DNA of 64,000 bases from Apostichopus japonicus (lineage: Eukaryota > Echinodermata > Holothuroidea > Aspidochirotida > Stichopodidae), in contig NC_092561.1 of NCBI RefSeq assembly GCF_037975245.1, positions 17,985,001 through 18,049,000 of the forward strand, in the 5' to 3' direction. Positions within the stretch are counted from its first letter, which is position 1; every line of letters starts with the position of its first letter. The notes below the pieces were generated by a model that saw only the letters and a list, made by a program, of their open reading frames with translations, did not search any database and was not told where the DNA came from. Positions 12,889 to 25,170 of this stretch are shown here, one piece after another. The position numbers and the translations under genes were made by a program.

Positions 12889-12962
12889 CCTTGCTGACTA
12901 GAGTTAATCAATGTATGTGTGTTTGCAGACTTTCAATCTCAACGCAAAGACATTATGACTAT

Positions 12963-13958
12963 TTGATAGGGGGAAAATAAGGAGGTAGTTCAAGAATAGA
13001 GAACACCTCATGTTATAACGAATACGAATAGTTTATTATCAAAAACACTGCAGTAAAAAGAAATGTGTTGAAAATTTTTCTCAATAGTGAATATTATGTT
13101 AGGGTGCCTGGTATTGGTATATTGCTTCATTCTCATTTTTGAAAAAACAGAAAATATGTTAATATATCTACGGTAGTAAGGTTTGGATAGAACAGACAAA
13201 TCATAAAGAAAATGATTTTTCTCCATATGCCAGTGGCCAAAAACCGGTGTTAATGAAGGACCCATTGCCACACCATCTACTTGTTTGTAGTCATTACCTT
13301 TTAGTCGGAAATGCGTTTGTGGGGTTGCAAACACGAACAGTTTTCTAGAGGTCTCGTCTATCAACATCAATATCTGGATAGTTTTGCATGCTAACATCGA
13401 TGGCACTATCAATGTGTTCAGATAGTGGAATGTTAGTGAACAAACTGACACCATGGTACGACAACATATATTGATCAGACATGTCCATTGAGTTAATTTC
13501 TTGGACAAATGAGGACGGATCATATGTGCAATAATAAAAACAAATGTAGGGTGAGATAAGATCACTCAAAACCTTGACAAAGGTGGCAGTTGTAAGTACC
13601 GAGACTGGATACAATAGAATGGAAGGTAGGACATGTTTTACTATTATTGCATCTGTAAATGTTGGGCAGTCCATAAATTCTAGCGGGGTGAGAGCCTGTA
13701 GAGTAAATGTTTATATAGAGTTTTCTGAGAAGTCTCTCTAAATGTCCCTCTCTGTATAAAGTTGGATCAGTATTTGTCTTGAACCTTGTTTCATCATTGA
13801 TCATTTGACTGATTCTGGCGTTGTAAGCTTGACGATCCACCAAATAACTAAATTACCTTAGTCAGGTTCAAAATTACAAAGCGTGTACTATGTTTTAGTT
13901 TTCTAAGATCTTATACTTGTACAATTGGATACATATCTCCATGTTCTCCCTATTAATT
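12963..13958 (-). mobile_element. Decayed Penelope-like retroelement fragment between the inverted arms
   Basis: Minus-strand frames at 13008-13843 contain broken reverse-transcriptase motifs of the Penelope-like type. RIYGLPNIYRC with IVSSLGTYNCHL matches the YGLPKxHK...IVSSxxTYNxxLAK block. KQVDGVAMGPSLTPVF matches the KQxDGVAMGSPLxP block. YYRRYINIF stands where the YxRYxDD box should be, so the catalytic aspartates are lost. At least two frameshifts split it into three frames. It fills the approximately 1-kb spacer between the arms of the inverted duplication and adds nothing to the receptor genes. Confidence 0.8.
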
Positions 13959-14030
13959 AGTCATAACTTCGTTGCATTGAAACTGAAAGTCTGCAAACAT
14001 ACATAAATCGATTAACTCTAGTCAGCAAGG

Positions 14031-14040
14031 TAATATATTA
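14031..14040 (+). promoter_or_regulatory. Possible TATA-like core promoter element of gene R
   Basis: TAATATATTA lies 85 bp upstream of the gene R start and is the mirror of the element before gene B. It is conserved between diverged arms, but this is positional evidence only. Confidence 0.3.
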
Positions 14041-14124
14041 CTGCCGGCGACCAGTAAGGTTATAGTCAGTGCTTTGTCAGCCTCTGAATACCTTGGAAAC
14101 AGGTGGCACGCAGTTTAGTCTAAA

Positions 14125-17100
14125 ATGGATATTCCAGCTATCTGTATATTGGTGTCTATAGTATCAGGTAAGATATTATTTGAATTAAAAATTTTATATG
14201 TTGAATAAATAATTCTTTATTGTTTTAGTAGTCACCGTGACAGTTTGTATTCATGCAGAACCTTGAACGTAATCACATAATGTTTCGTGAAATATACTGA
14301 GCAATTAAGCAATCGGTAGAATAAATCTTTCACTAAATATTTCGAACTTAAAACATGACATGAAATAGGCCAGAAGTACAAAGTTGAATTTAAAATAACG
14401 GTACGAGAGGTTTTTACTTAACATTTGGTAAATCTTTGACATAACCGGATGAGGTTGATAAAAATAAACTGAAGTTTGTTTCAACAATGAAGAATGATAA
14501 TGGAATTAAGAGTATTAATTTGTCGTTTGACTGAGCAATATTAATTTTCTATTGGCTATCTAATTAACAAAAAGACAGTCACATATTACTTTTTGTTCAA
14601 TTTGATGTCGATGGTTTATTTTAACGATTTGAAAGTGATTAACAACAAATGATCGAACTTTACAGACACATTTCCTTTACAGTCTAAGAATATATATTTG
14701 TTAAAAGAGTTCCGTAAATTTGTTTCGTTAATGGTTTATAAATACATAACAACAATGGTGTATTATTTCTGTACATTTATAAACTGGTATATATGATATG
14801 ATTGTCTTTCTCAGGTATATCAGCCAGGTTCCCCAAAAGTGCTGAAGGCGAGCTTCGCCACTTTTTATTAAATCAAGAAAACCATTCACCGAGGGAAAGA
14901 CCAGTTCTGAACGCCAGTGATACAGTAGTTGTAGGACTAAAGGTCCAATTTTACGCCATGCTTGATCTGGTGAGCAGGGAGCGGTTGAGGCGCGTTTCAA
15001 AATTATCCACACATAATGACGTATTTGGTATTGACCTTTCGAAGAACGTTTTGTCAAACAAATCAAATTTTGTTTTCGATAATTAAATATTATTCGTTGT
15101 ACTATTTATAAGAATTTATAAATATGAAGTAACATATTATAACCAAGTAATGTGTTACATGTGAATAAGACTAATATGGTATATTGTTAATTACTTTTAT
15201 TTAGAATAGAAAATTTACCACAGGACCAATTTCCTTCCTTTCAAACTCCGCGTCACACCGGCAGAAAATAACTGAGATTTTATTATCTATACTTGTTATT
15301 GCATTTTACCATAACACGAATTCAAAATTCATACTTTTATTTGTATTGTTTCTTTACAGAATGAAAAAGATCAAGTACTAACCACTGCTTCTTGGTTGAC
15401 CATGGTAAGAAGTAGCGTTGGCAATTTTACGTAGTCTTTACACACACTTTGTAAATGTAAACTTTCGACTCTTCAAATGTTTCAGTTTTATATTACATGC
15501 TGAAATTGCAACTGACTTACTTAAGATTGAAAAATAGCTTGAAAATTGTTTCAATAGTTTTGTCTTTAGTCTAAGCTAGCTTATGATTTCGAATTTGTCA
15601 TCACTACGATATTATTACTAATTAAAATATATTTTTGTCTAATAGTTTGGCTATTTAATGATATAATCAAATTAAATCAACGACAATTTGCTTTACGAGC
15701 AAACAAAGAAATGGAAGAATACAAATATTCCCCAGTCTAATGTCAAACTTTCCTTAAACAAAGATGGTTTAAAATAAGAAGTTACATATTTTTCAGCACT
15801 AAACTGTAAACTATCTCTAGCAAAACTTGAAAAATATCATAATAAATGTGTTTATTGTTTTCATTTCTTGAATACAATTAATCACATTCGAACATTTTTT
15901 ATTTCAGACCTGGACAGATGAGCGAATGTCATGGGATCCGAGTAATTTCAGTGGCGTTGATCTTATACATATGTACGTTGACGAAATTTGGACACCAAGG
16001 ATATACCTGAGCAGCTCGTAAGTACCCTTGTCTATGTTACTGGAAAGAGGCTAACAAAGGTGGATGTTTAGTAGAATACTTGTAGATGAGAACATAGTAA
16101 CTGGTCAGAGGCGCTACATTGCGTCGGTAAGAAAATAAAAACAGACATTCTCTCTGTAAAATATATTCCCTAAAAGTTCAGATGCTGTAATGAATAACAT
16201 ATATTGCAGTGCACTCTAGTAAAATGTAATATTAATATAATACTTTAGTCATGGTCATATAAATAGGTAAACACCAAAGCTGAAAAAGATTCCAGTTGAG
16301 CGATGACAAAGGTAAAACAGTACTCAAGGAATATATCCGACCGCCACCTGTGAAACCTCTGTAACGCGACTCGGTATGTTATTAATGGTTATTTTAGAGA
16401 TTTTTCCGTTTATTTTAATCTAGATTGAGCAAGGACGCTCTTGGCATTGTAAACTCAGAACAAGGATCGATCTTACTGACGTCAAATGGTCACGTGTACT
16501 TCGGGACTCCTGCTGTCCAGGCTATACACTGCCCTATCATGTAAGTTTAGAAACCAACTAATGTCATGATAATGACATATTGAATATATATATAAACGTT
16601 AGAATAGAAATGTAAACATGTGTCACATCGTATGAAAAAAGGTAACGTGTTTATCTGTTTACTGGAAAGTTCACTAGTTCAGACACTGATTCAATTACAA
16701 TCCAACGTTCAAACAAATGATACTACCATCATAAGAATTATATTTGTTGTCTGATTTAATCATGTCAACTGCAAGATTAAAAATAACATGTATGGTTAGA
16801 AGTGAGTAGAATCGTTATCCCTGTGGTGAGCTGATCACATGACTTTAGTTGAACACCAAGGTTACTTACGAATAGTTATATCTTATAGCTATAGTTTCCC
16901 CAGAATGATTAGCTAGAACGCGCATTACTGTTCTCTTTCACCTGTCTTCTTTATTTTGTGCAGCATCACATACTTTCCGTTCGACACACAACATTGTGCT
17001 TTTAACTATATTCCTGAAAACTTGTTTGCTCATCAAGTTGATTTCTATATCGACTCGTCACTGCAGCCACACAATCTTGATAGCAATCAATGGGACCTCC

Positions 17101-18108
17101 TTAATGTAACCTTGTACAACTGGGGGTATCCAGTTGAAGAATACATAGAAGGACGCGACAATGATCATTTTAAATTGGGCACACTGTGCGTTCATCTACA
17201 AAGAGACCCTACCTACTATATAACAGCTCTCCTACCTTCAACCTGTCTCTGTGTCATGACATTTCTAACATTTTTGGCTCCACCCGATTGCGGCGAGAGA
17301 ATCTCACTGGGTGTATCAATGGTACTTGGCTTAACTGTATTCCAGTTGCTCATCGTGGATACATTGCCAACATCTAGCAAGACGCCTCCGATTATCGGCA
17401 CTTATCTGACTGCAACCTTTATTCTGGCCTCTCTCGCTGTTCCTTTCTCTCTGGCTAACATTGCCATAGCTTATGGAGACAGTCGATTATGGGTCCTGAA
17501 GTACTCATTGTTTAGGAACATCCTCCTAGAGATGCTGCCTAAAATTTTCCGCATGCCATCTTACCGAGACAGAGTTAATAGCGTGCTTGATGTCGTAAAA
17601 CCACAACCATTTTTCAATGAGAAGGATGAAGTTAGTACCTTGTCAACCACGGAAGGTGCACCAAAGAAGAACCACGAGGCACCTCTGCCACCAACACTTT
17701 CTCCACCGCCGTCGCCAGGAAGGCATAGAGAGAAGTTATCACCTAGTGAGAAGGTAAGACAGATTAAAAGGAAATGCTAACTTTTCTTTAGTTAGTAACA
17801 TGATTCGATAATGAGGTCATATAACAAATAAGATCATATGATTCGTTATTGGAACGAAATGCATGCCGAAGTATCAGACCATTTGGTGCTAGCAATTCCT
17901 TATAACTAAATTTAACCAAATTAAACGAATCATTTGTTTTTTCTTCCTGATTTCATTACAGGTGAAAATGGAAGCGCGCACAGTTGCTTTGGTAGTGGAT
18001 AAATTGTTCCTGACTTTGTTCATCATTGCGTTCTTTGCTGTCACTGCATATGTGATCATTCTCTTTAGGCAAGATCTTGGACAAACGAAAGAAACTTGTT
18101 GGCAATAA
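14125..18108 (+). CDS. Gene R: Cys-loop ligand-gated channel subunit, complete, 468 aa
   Basis: Seven exons: 14125-14167, 14815-14969, 15360-15404, 15908-16017, 16424-16540, 16964-17753, 17962-18108 (1407 nt), all GT-AG and in phase. The signal peptide begins MDIPAICILVSIVSG. Exon 3 is NEKDQVLTTASWLTM, and loop D reads TWTDERMSWDP. The Cys-loop runs C154-C168 with the canonical 13 residues and YFPFDTQHC. M1 is about 241-262, M2 about 269-291, M3 about 300-323, M4 about 435-455. M1 has YY-ITALL-P, one residue shorter than the family spacing of six between YY and Pro. PPDCGER replaces PPDSGER before M2. There is no vicinal CC and no loop B SW motif. A proline-rich stretch (PPTLSPPPSPGR) lies in the cytoplasmic M3-M4 loop. 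The TAA stop lies inside an AATAAA hexamer. It is the diverged mirror paralogue of gene B. Confidence 0.9.
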
Positions 18109-19756
18109 ACAAAAAAGAAACCTCAATTTAGAGACATTGCAAATTAAGAAGTTATAGTTCAAAGCCATTGTCGTTTTTGCTAGAGACCGCAAACCTATGG
18201 GATATTTGCAAATTAATGGTATAAAAACGTTAAATTTTGAAATGTTGAAATCTTGTAATAATTTCGTAATCGTGAGGTTTCTAAGTATGTTTGCATGACC
18301 ATATAGTCACTTCAAAAGTGTTAAAGTCGTTGTTTCTAAATATGTTATATATATATTATGTTTAATATGTCTTGTAGGAAACAGTATTGCCCACTGGTTG
18401 ATCATCATCGATATATCACAGTAAACAATGAAACGTGCTTCGATATTGAAAAAAGCATGGAAATGATTTCCATGTGGTTAAGTGACGGTATAAATATAGT
18501 GTATAACTGAATTAAACAAAAAAGGTAAAATTACAATATATCTGGTCTTTACAAACGTAACGATACATCATTACCATTTGCTTTTATTCTCAGCTTTAAT
18601 TTCTTCTTTAAACCTTTTTGGTAAATTAAAGGTAAGGAAACTGAATGAGTAGCACAAGCGTATTTGTCCATAATGTACAACAATATATGAAAAGATTGAT
18701 TAACTGTTTGTGTACAAACTATCTAAACTTAATTTTATCAGTGTTAAATAACTGATTGTATTCTTTTTCTTAAAAAGAATAAGCAAAACAAAAAACATAT
18801 TTCTGCAAAATCAACAGAAAAGAGTCCTTCATGACCTTCTGATTACTTAATGTTAACGAAATATTCAAGACAATACATTAGGTGGCCAAAGTTGTCAACA
18901 TTTTAATCATGGTATGATGAAACTTTCTATCATTTTTTCATGTTTTTCTAGTAACATCGTACTGGAACAGGAAAACCTTGGGCGTCGTCATGGGGATGAA
19001 AAAAACCCCACAATAACCACAATTGTGGACAGAAATTTGGGGAAAGTAGATTATTTGAGGACTCAACTGTTATTTAACCTGTTATTAATGAAACTGACAA
19101 TCAAATTGATCAATTTTCATTATAGGCACTACTTTAGACGTTTCCGTGTGTACATTCAGGAGCCCATGTAATGAGTATAAGTGTGTGCAGCTACAAAAAA
19201 AAAACTAACTAGTTGGCAATCCTAGACTAACGAAGTGAGGAAAAAATACTACATCAATTAATACTCAGTTTCGCCATAATTAAAAAGTATTGTCGGACAT
19301 AGGTCACTAAAGAATCATTTATTAAATTTATCTGATGACATGGACATCTTTGCCAACATTTTAACGATATATCTACGTATCACCTTCGTGATTAATTTCA
19401 TTCCATGTAAGTTTCAAATGCATTTACTCAAACTGTAACTGACACGTAAATTAATATAAACAAAACGGTCTTACGAATGCAACGTTGATCTAAACAGAAA
19501 TAGAAAGAATAACTATTTCAGGTTTAAACTTTAACAGAATTGCCAAACAGTTGAGCTCCCTTGTGCCAGATAGTACAATCGTACAAACACATTTCAAGCA
19601 GATTGGCCTCGTATCAATTCGAGTAAACCATCCATGGTTAGTAAATATGGTATAACGTAACATATCGTCAACAGACGCTTTAAATGTATTATTTAGAAGT
19701 AGGTGATTTTATTGTTTTATTAAATGCATATTCAAAATGGTAATCGCCAGCTACTT

Positions 19757-22329
19757 TGATGTACTTTACACATCATTCAGCAATTAGCAAGGAGGTTGAA
19801 TGTTTCTCAGTCATGAATTGTGAGATTGATTAAGCAATTTGATTGGTAGATATGTGTAGTATGATTACAACACTCCGTCGGTACATTGCACATACGGCTA
19901 AACCCTTGTTTAAGCGATGTAACAGTTAACACAGAATAATGTTTCATAGATTTATAACGAAACCGAAGAATATCTGCTCGTTTTATGCGGAATCACATAT
20001 TTATTTTGTCTGGAACCTGATAACAGGTTAACCTTTTTTTAAATGTACGTACTCTTTTTACAATTTTGTGAAACTGGATGTTTAAGCATGAAATAAGCGT
20101 AATATGTTGATGTTCTGATTTTAACATGCCTTGACTTTCAAAACTCTCATTGGGATTTTTTCACTTTAATAGTCTTTATAGCATAATCACTATCTTGACC
20201 AGTCACATTTGTATTCTAATGATGAGTAATATATTATTGGTTCAAACATTTTGGATGCTAGCATTTGTGTTATATCTGTGATTGACACATTTATGCACAT
20301 TTCTCTGGAAATGTATTGTATAACCTGCTCGTTTACCTCCATTTCATATGGAACGCAAACCGCAGTAGACGTGATTATTTTGCCGACTAACATAAAACGA
20401 TTTTCAGAGTAGAAACATTGACACAAGCTTGTTCAAATATTGAATACAAATCGATCCGTCATACCTATAAGAACTATTATTAATTTCCTTTTCTTTGCTT
20501 AAAGTGTTCGAGAATTTTCTACTATCGCTACAAAAGTTAATTACCTGGCCAAACTCAAAACTGAGCGATGAGGCCATAATTCACTCTCTGCAAGGACTAA
20601 TTAGATCACCAGTAACATTTATGTCTGATAATATGACAGAGGTTTTACTTCCAAATTTATTCTAGCAGGGAATGTCTTTGCTTTTTTCGTAATGTAGTTA
20701 GCTTTCTCGACCAGTTTGACGTTGTAGGTTTAATACTTATCAGTGAACAGTTTAGTTGCAGAGGGTCCGTCTCTTTGATCTTTACCAATTGAGTTAAGGG
20801 TTATCTTTTTCCATATATGCCTTGTATCAGGTTAGGCATAATAAAAATATATTTGGCATGTATCAGAGGTTAAAAAGACACTTAGTAAGCTTTATCTGTT
20901 GTTAGAATTAGGTTTTTTAATGGACCGCAATTACTTATCTCACATTTGATGGTATAATGCCATCTGGATTTAGCTGGTTGTAGTTAATTGTATTCATTAG
21001 TCACCAGTCATTGTGGTAACGTAAACGTAGAGTCACATGGTCTGATGGTCTAAGATAATGTAGCTTATTATAATGAGTAGTCATCTGGCTAAGCACGTGG
21101 CGCCATATACATGGCACGGAAATTCGAAAGCATTAATTTGAAAATATTTCCTGTAATTTATTATAACGGAATACATCAGGAGAGCTTCTTAAAAATAACT
21201 CGTTGGCGTTTTAATAGGGAAATAATCGTATAAATAAAATACCATAAATGCTTTAGATTTGACATGAATGATTAAATCAAACGTTTTTAGGTATATAAAT
21301 AAAAAAAAAACGATAGATCTGCCACATGAACCTATTATGGAATATTTAATAAATTTAATATCTTTATATCTTGTTAATATACTTGTCATGGTACTGTTTT
21401 GGAATGCATTAAAAAAAAGAACATTAATCGATTAACCATATAATGTTTCTTTTAAAGTAATATAAAGTGAATCAAAAGTTTTAGACGAATTGTAAACTTT
21501 TTCTTTCATAATTAAATTTGCATTCCGACAAAGAGTTCTGGTCATGGACAGGCTTGTCTATGTTTTCCTTAGTCGCCTTCGTAATTGAAAGGATGGTGAA
21601 TTCGACAACACTTGCACCTTATGCGTACCACGAGATACACTGCCGGTTTTCTTAATCTTAATCAAGTGGTAAAATAAATGGAAGGTATTGACACCTTCAG
21701 CGCAATTAAAATAACATGAAATGTCCCTCTAATCAACTATTGTCTACTGTAGATTGATTTCCTTGGTCCAATTATACCCCAGATTCAGGAATACATCTTT
21801 ATCTGTTATTGAATTTGTGTTATTTCTTTGAAGAAATGAAACATGCAAATATATTCGTGTCAAATGTATGTATATGTTCATATGAGAAGTTGAAAGATTC
21901 CACAGCGAACAAAGCAATCGAGATTAATGTTTTAACATATTTTTTTACCATGGAAACACTTCATACTCGTCATATTGGTGGAAGTTTACCAAGTTCCAGA
22001 TTGTCATGGTGATATGTAAAGAACAATTTTGTCTTCAATGACTTTTTTAATCTTCTCAGACTCAATGATTTTATTAATCATTGTTAAGTGTCTAGCAATA
22101 TATCCATTACATAAAAAAAGGAATTATTCCCTTTTAAAGAAATCTTCACACAAAAACGACATCAAGTTCCCTGTATTTTTACATACGTCATCTGGGAATA
22201 AATACCAAAAGTCAGTGGTACTCAAGCAAGCACTCAATTACATTCATTTTTAAGGAATATCTCTAGAGTAAAAAACAGAGAAGTATAAAAGGAAAGCTGA
22301 GATAAGGGATTAACTATCACAATCTTGTA
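19757..22329. other. Intergenic DNA, no gene seen
   Basis: AT-rich sequence after the right arm ends. Short open frames are present, for example on the minus strand at 20190-20426, but none has recognisable motifs, splice context or a homologue in the other copies. Confidence 0.6.
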
Positions 22330-24226
22330 ATGATCAATGCAATCAATTCAGGTAATCAAGGGGTTGCCCATACCAATCCATGTTCTCCCAACATATCCTT
22401 GGGTCTCTGGAATTCTCGTTCAATGAAAAACAAAACTGCTGCCATATGTAATTTGGTCATCGGAAATAAACTCGACACATTGGTTATAACTGAGAAATGG
22501 TTTAAAGGGGATGCTAAGGGTGATTATTTTCTTTCTGACCACACCAAGACATTACCAAATTACATTGTTTTTTATTTACCACGCAAATCTCGTGGAGGTG
22601 GTCTCTGCATTATTTTCCGTTCTGGATTCCAAATTACGCAGAACAAACCTGTTTCTTTTGAATCATTTGAATGTAAACAAATGAGATTATCATCTGGCCC
22701 TGCTGCCCTAACTTTATTTTCCATTTAATGGCCTCCAGCTTCTACAAAAAACAAGTTAACATCAGATATTTTCTTTACAGAATTTTCCACTTTGCTAAAA
22801 TCATTATCTGTGCTATCTAATCATTTCGTTTTTGCAGGTGATGTTCCACATAGATGATGATAGCATTACAGACGCCAGACTGTTTTCTGAATTGATTTAA
22901 TTCAGCTAGTCCTCATCAACATGTTCAAACCCAACTCAGCTCGGCGGCTACACATTATATTTGGTGATATCACGTTAAGAAAATAACATAGTTTTTGATA
23001 CAGCGATTTATCTGGTCTTCTTTCAGATAATTCTGCTATTATCAGTTCTATTCATTTTACGCGGCCGATTCCATCTAAGAAAATCATTACATATCTTAAG
23101 TTGCGTGAAGTTAACGAACAAAAATTCATAAATGGTTCATCACTGGTACTTTATACCGCCCCCAGTACTACTTACCTTGCTCAGCAACACACCGACGTAT
23201 TGATCAATCTGCTGGACATGCACGCCCCTCTCAAAACCGGGACAATGTCTCACAGACCACAATTACCTTTGTATTCTGAGGAAATGTTATCGTGCTAAGC
23301 AAGTAAGTCGGCTTTTAGAGCGCAAATTGCTGAAATCTGGATCTGAAGTCAACAAACAGCTATAAAATGAGCAGTGTAAGATATACAACAACCTGCTTAC
23401 TTCTACTAAGTGATGTTATTGTCGTAAACAATTGCACGATGTGACGACAAAGAACTATTTTGCATTGTCAACAAATGATGTTTACCGAACTCAACTCATA
23501 CGTTACCAGCCTTTACTTCAGCGAAAGAACTTGCTGATGATTATTGCAGATTCTTTCACAATAAGATTAAAACACTTGATTATTTACCAACATTTACTTA
23601 TGATGCTGCCATTTCTCAGTCTTGTACTATTAGCTTCTCATTTTTGGGTACTGTATCAGAAGAAGACATGCGCAAAGTGATTAGAGAAAGTGCATCTAAA
23701 TCCTGCAGTTGTGGAACTAGTTTCAAATTGTCTGTTGAAAGAGTGTATTGATGTTTTGCTTCCTGATATTACTAAAATTGTCAATTAATCTCTCTCTCTT
23801 CTGGAATTTTTCCAGACTGCATTAAAGCATTGTGCCCATTCTGAAGAAGTCTAATATAAAGCCAGATGATCTTAAGAACTAACGACACATTGCTAATTTA
23901 TTTTACATCTCTAAAATTCTAAATAGGATTGCTGCAACACAGTTGACGGTTTATCTCAATGACAATAATCTTTATGATATTTTGCTAGATGTTGACAAAG
24001 GAGTACCTGTGTTGTTAGATTATTCAGCAGCATTTGACACTATCGACCCCAACATATGATTCCACCGTTTACAACACATTTATGGAATTAGTGAAACTGC
24101 ACTGAAATGGATCATTTCCTACCTATCAGATCGCAAGCAGTCTGTAATTATTGACTGATGTGCTTTCAGATTACCCTTCTTTACAATGGGGTGTCCCCTA
24201 GGGTTCAGTTACAGGCCCTTTAGAAT
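22330..24226 (+). mobile_element. Decayed non-LTR retrotransposon (CR1/L2/Jockey-like), endonuclease and RT pieces
   Basis: A frame at 22330-22728 shows an APE-type endonuclease N-terminus: LWNSRSMKNK, LDTLVITEKWF (usually TETW), and RGGGLCIIF. Downstream, near 23.9-24.2 kb, broken frames give reverse-transcriptase blocks: LLDYSAAFDTIDPN, GISETALKWIISYLSDRKQS and a stop-interrupted GVP-GSVTGPL. Stops and frameshifts are numerous. The 3' side carries a short CTCAAAA tandem near 24299-24322. The element is inactive. Clade assignment is tentative. Confidence 0.82.
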
Positions 24227-25170
24227 TTTCAACCGTCGCTCCAAAACCGTGGTTTTCTTTCAATAAACGCAACATACCCTCAATATCTACATTCAAATAT
24301 AAACTCAAAACTCAAAACTCAAAACATTCTTGACGATTAAGTATGTTTCATGCTGGTCTTTATCGAAGAAAATAAACGTGAATAAGGATTTCTTTGTAAA
24401 ATAACAAGTTACAAAATCATTTGTTTATTCCATCCACCATTTATTAAGTCTTCATATAACCAAGTTTGAAAATAATTACGCATTGCAAAAGTATTATATA
24501 TATAAATTCGCTAAGATGTGAATACACTTTATATTACTGTTTGAAGGACAATCAGATCAGCTGTTTTCACTTAAAGATATACAACGACTGGGGACGAGTT
24601 TCATATAACACATTTCTAATAGGCTTGATGCCTATTTGTTTTTTGTACATAGCATTTGCTAAGCATCGTCAACCATTGCATAAGTAGATTTAACGCAAAA
24701 CTGAGGTAAAATAGCAAAATGCTGGAGATTTAAATATTGTACAAAGTTTAATACACAACTTGGTAATCGTAACTCAAAGAAGAACACGAAAATACTTTAA
24801 CCGAGCTTCGCTCTTACTTAATCAATAATAATACCAATATAATATAGAACAGTACAATACTAAAAATGTACATTTGCAAGGCATCTTTTAAAATGAAGTA
24901 GGCGAGCTATAAAACTACGTTAATACTCCCTAGGTGGCCTTGCTCCCCACAACCACAAATACATTCCGCAAAAGCGCCTGTTATTAAGCGTGAGTAATAC
25001 TTAAGTTAGATATTATGACCTTTTCATTCCATATGCTCAACACTGACTTCTACGTTTTCGGAGTTCTTACCTGGAGGAGCTGATCGTCTAAGTCATTTCG
25101 ATGCAAACATAAATTGCGAATAGAATGTTTAGATGTAGCCAAACGTTGTCAGTACTATTAACTTTCAACG
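24227..25170. other. Intergenic DNA, no gene seen
   Basis: It lies between the LINE remnant and the 3' end of the LRR-Ig gene. It holds the LINE 3' tail repeat at 24299-24322. The remainder would include the 3' untranslated region of the minus-strand LRR-Ig gene, but no other signal is supportable. Confidence 0.5.

Larger units (their letters stand above)
5820..12962. repeat. Left arm of large inverted duplication
   Basis: The reverse complement of this stretch aligns, with gaps, to 13959-19756. Shared blocks include the promoter-proximal region, all seven exons of genes B and R, introns in part, and 3' flanks down to a segment near 5820-5960 that pairs with 19610-19756. The arms have diverged clearly more than the direct duplication has, so the inversion is older. 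Confidence 0.85.
13959..19756. repeat. Right arm of large inverted duplication
   Basis: Reverse-complement partner of 5820-12962. Homology starts with the block AAGTCTGCAAACA shared by both inner ends and continues through the gene R promoter region, all exons and the 3' flank. The 1.2-kb piece holding the orphan exon 2 in the left arm is absent here. Confidence 0.85.

Noticed and set aside
20190-20426. Minus-strand frame of 78 codons
   Set aside because: No recognisable domain, splice context or repeat elsewhere; not distinguishable from chance.
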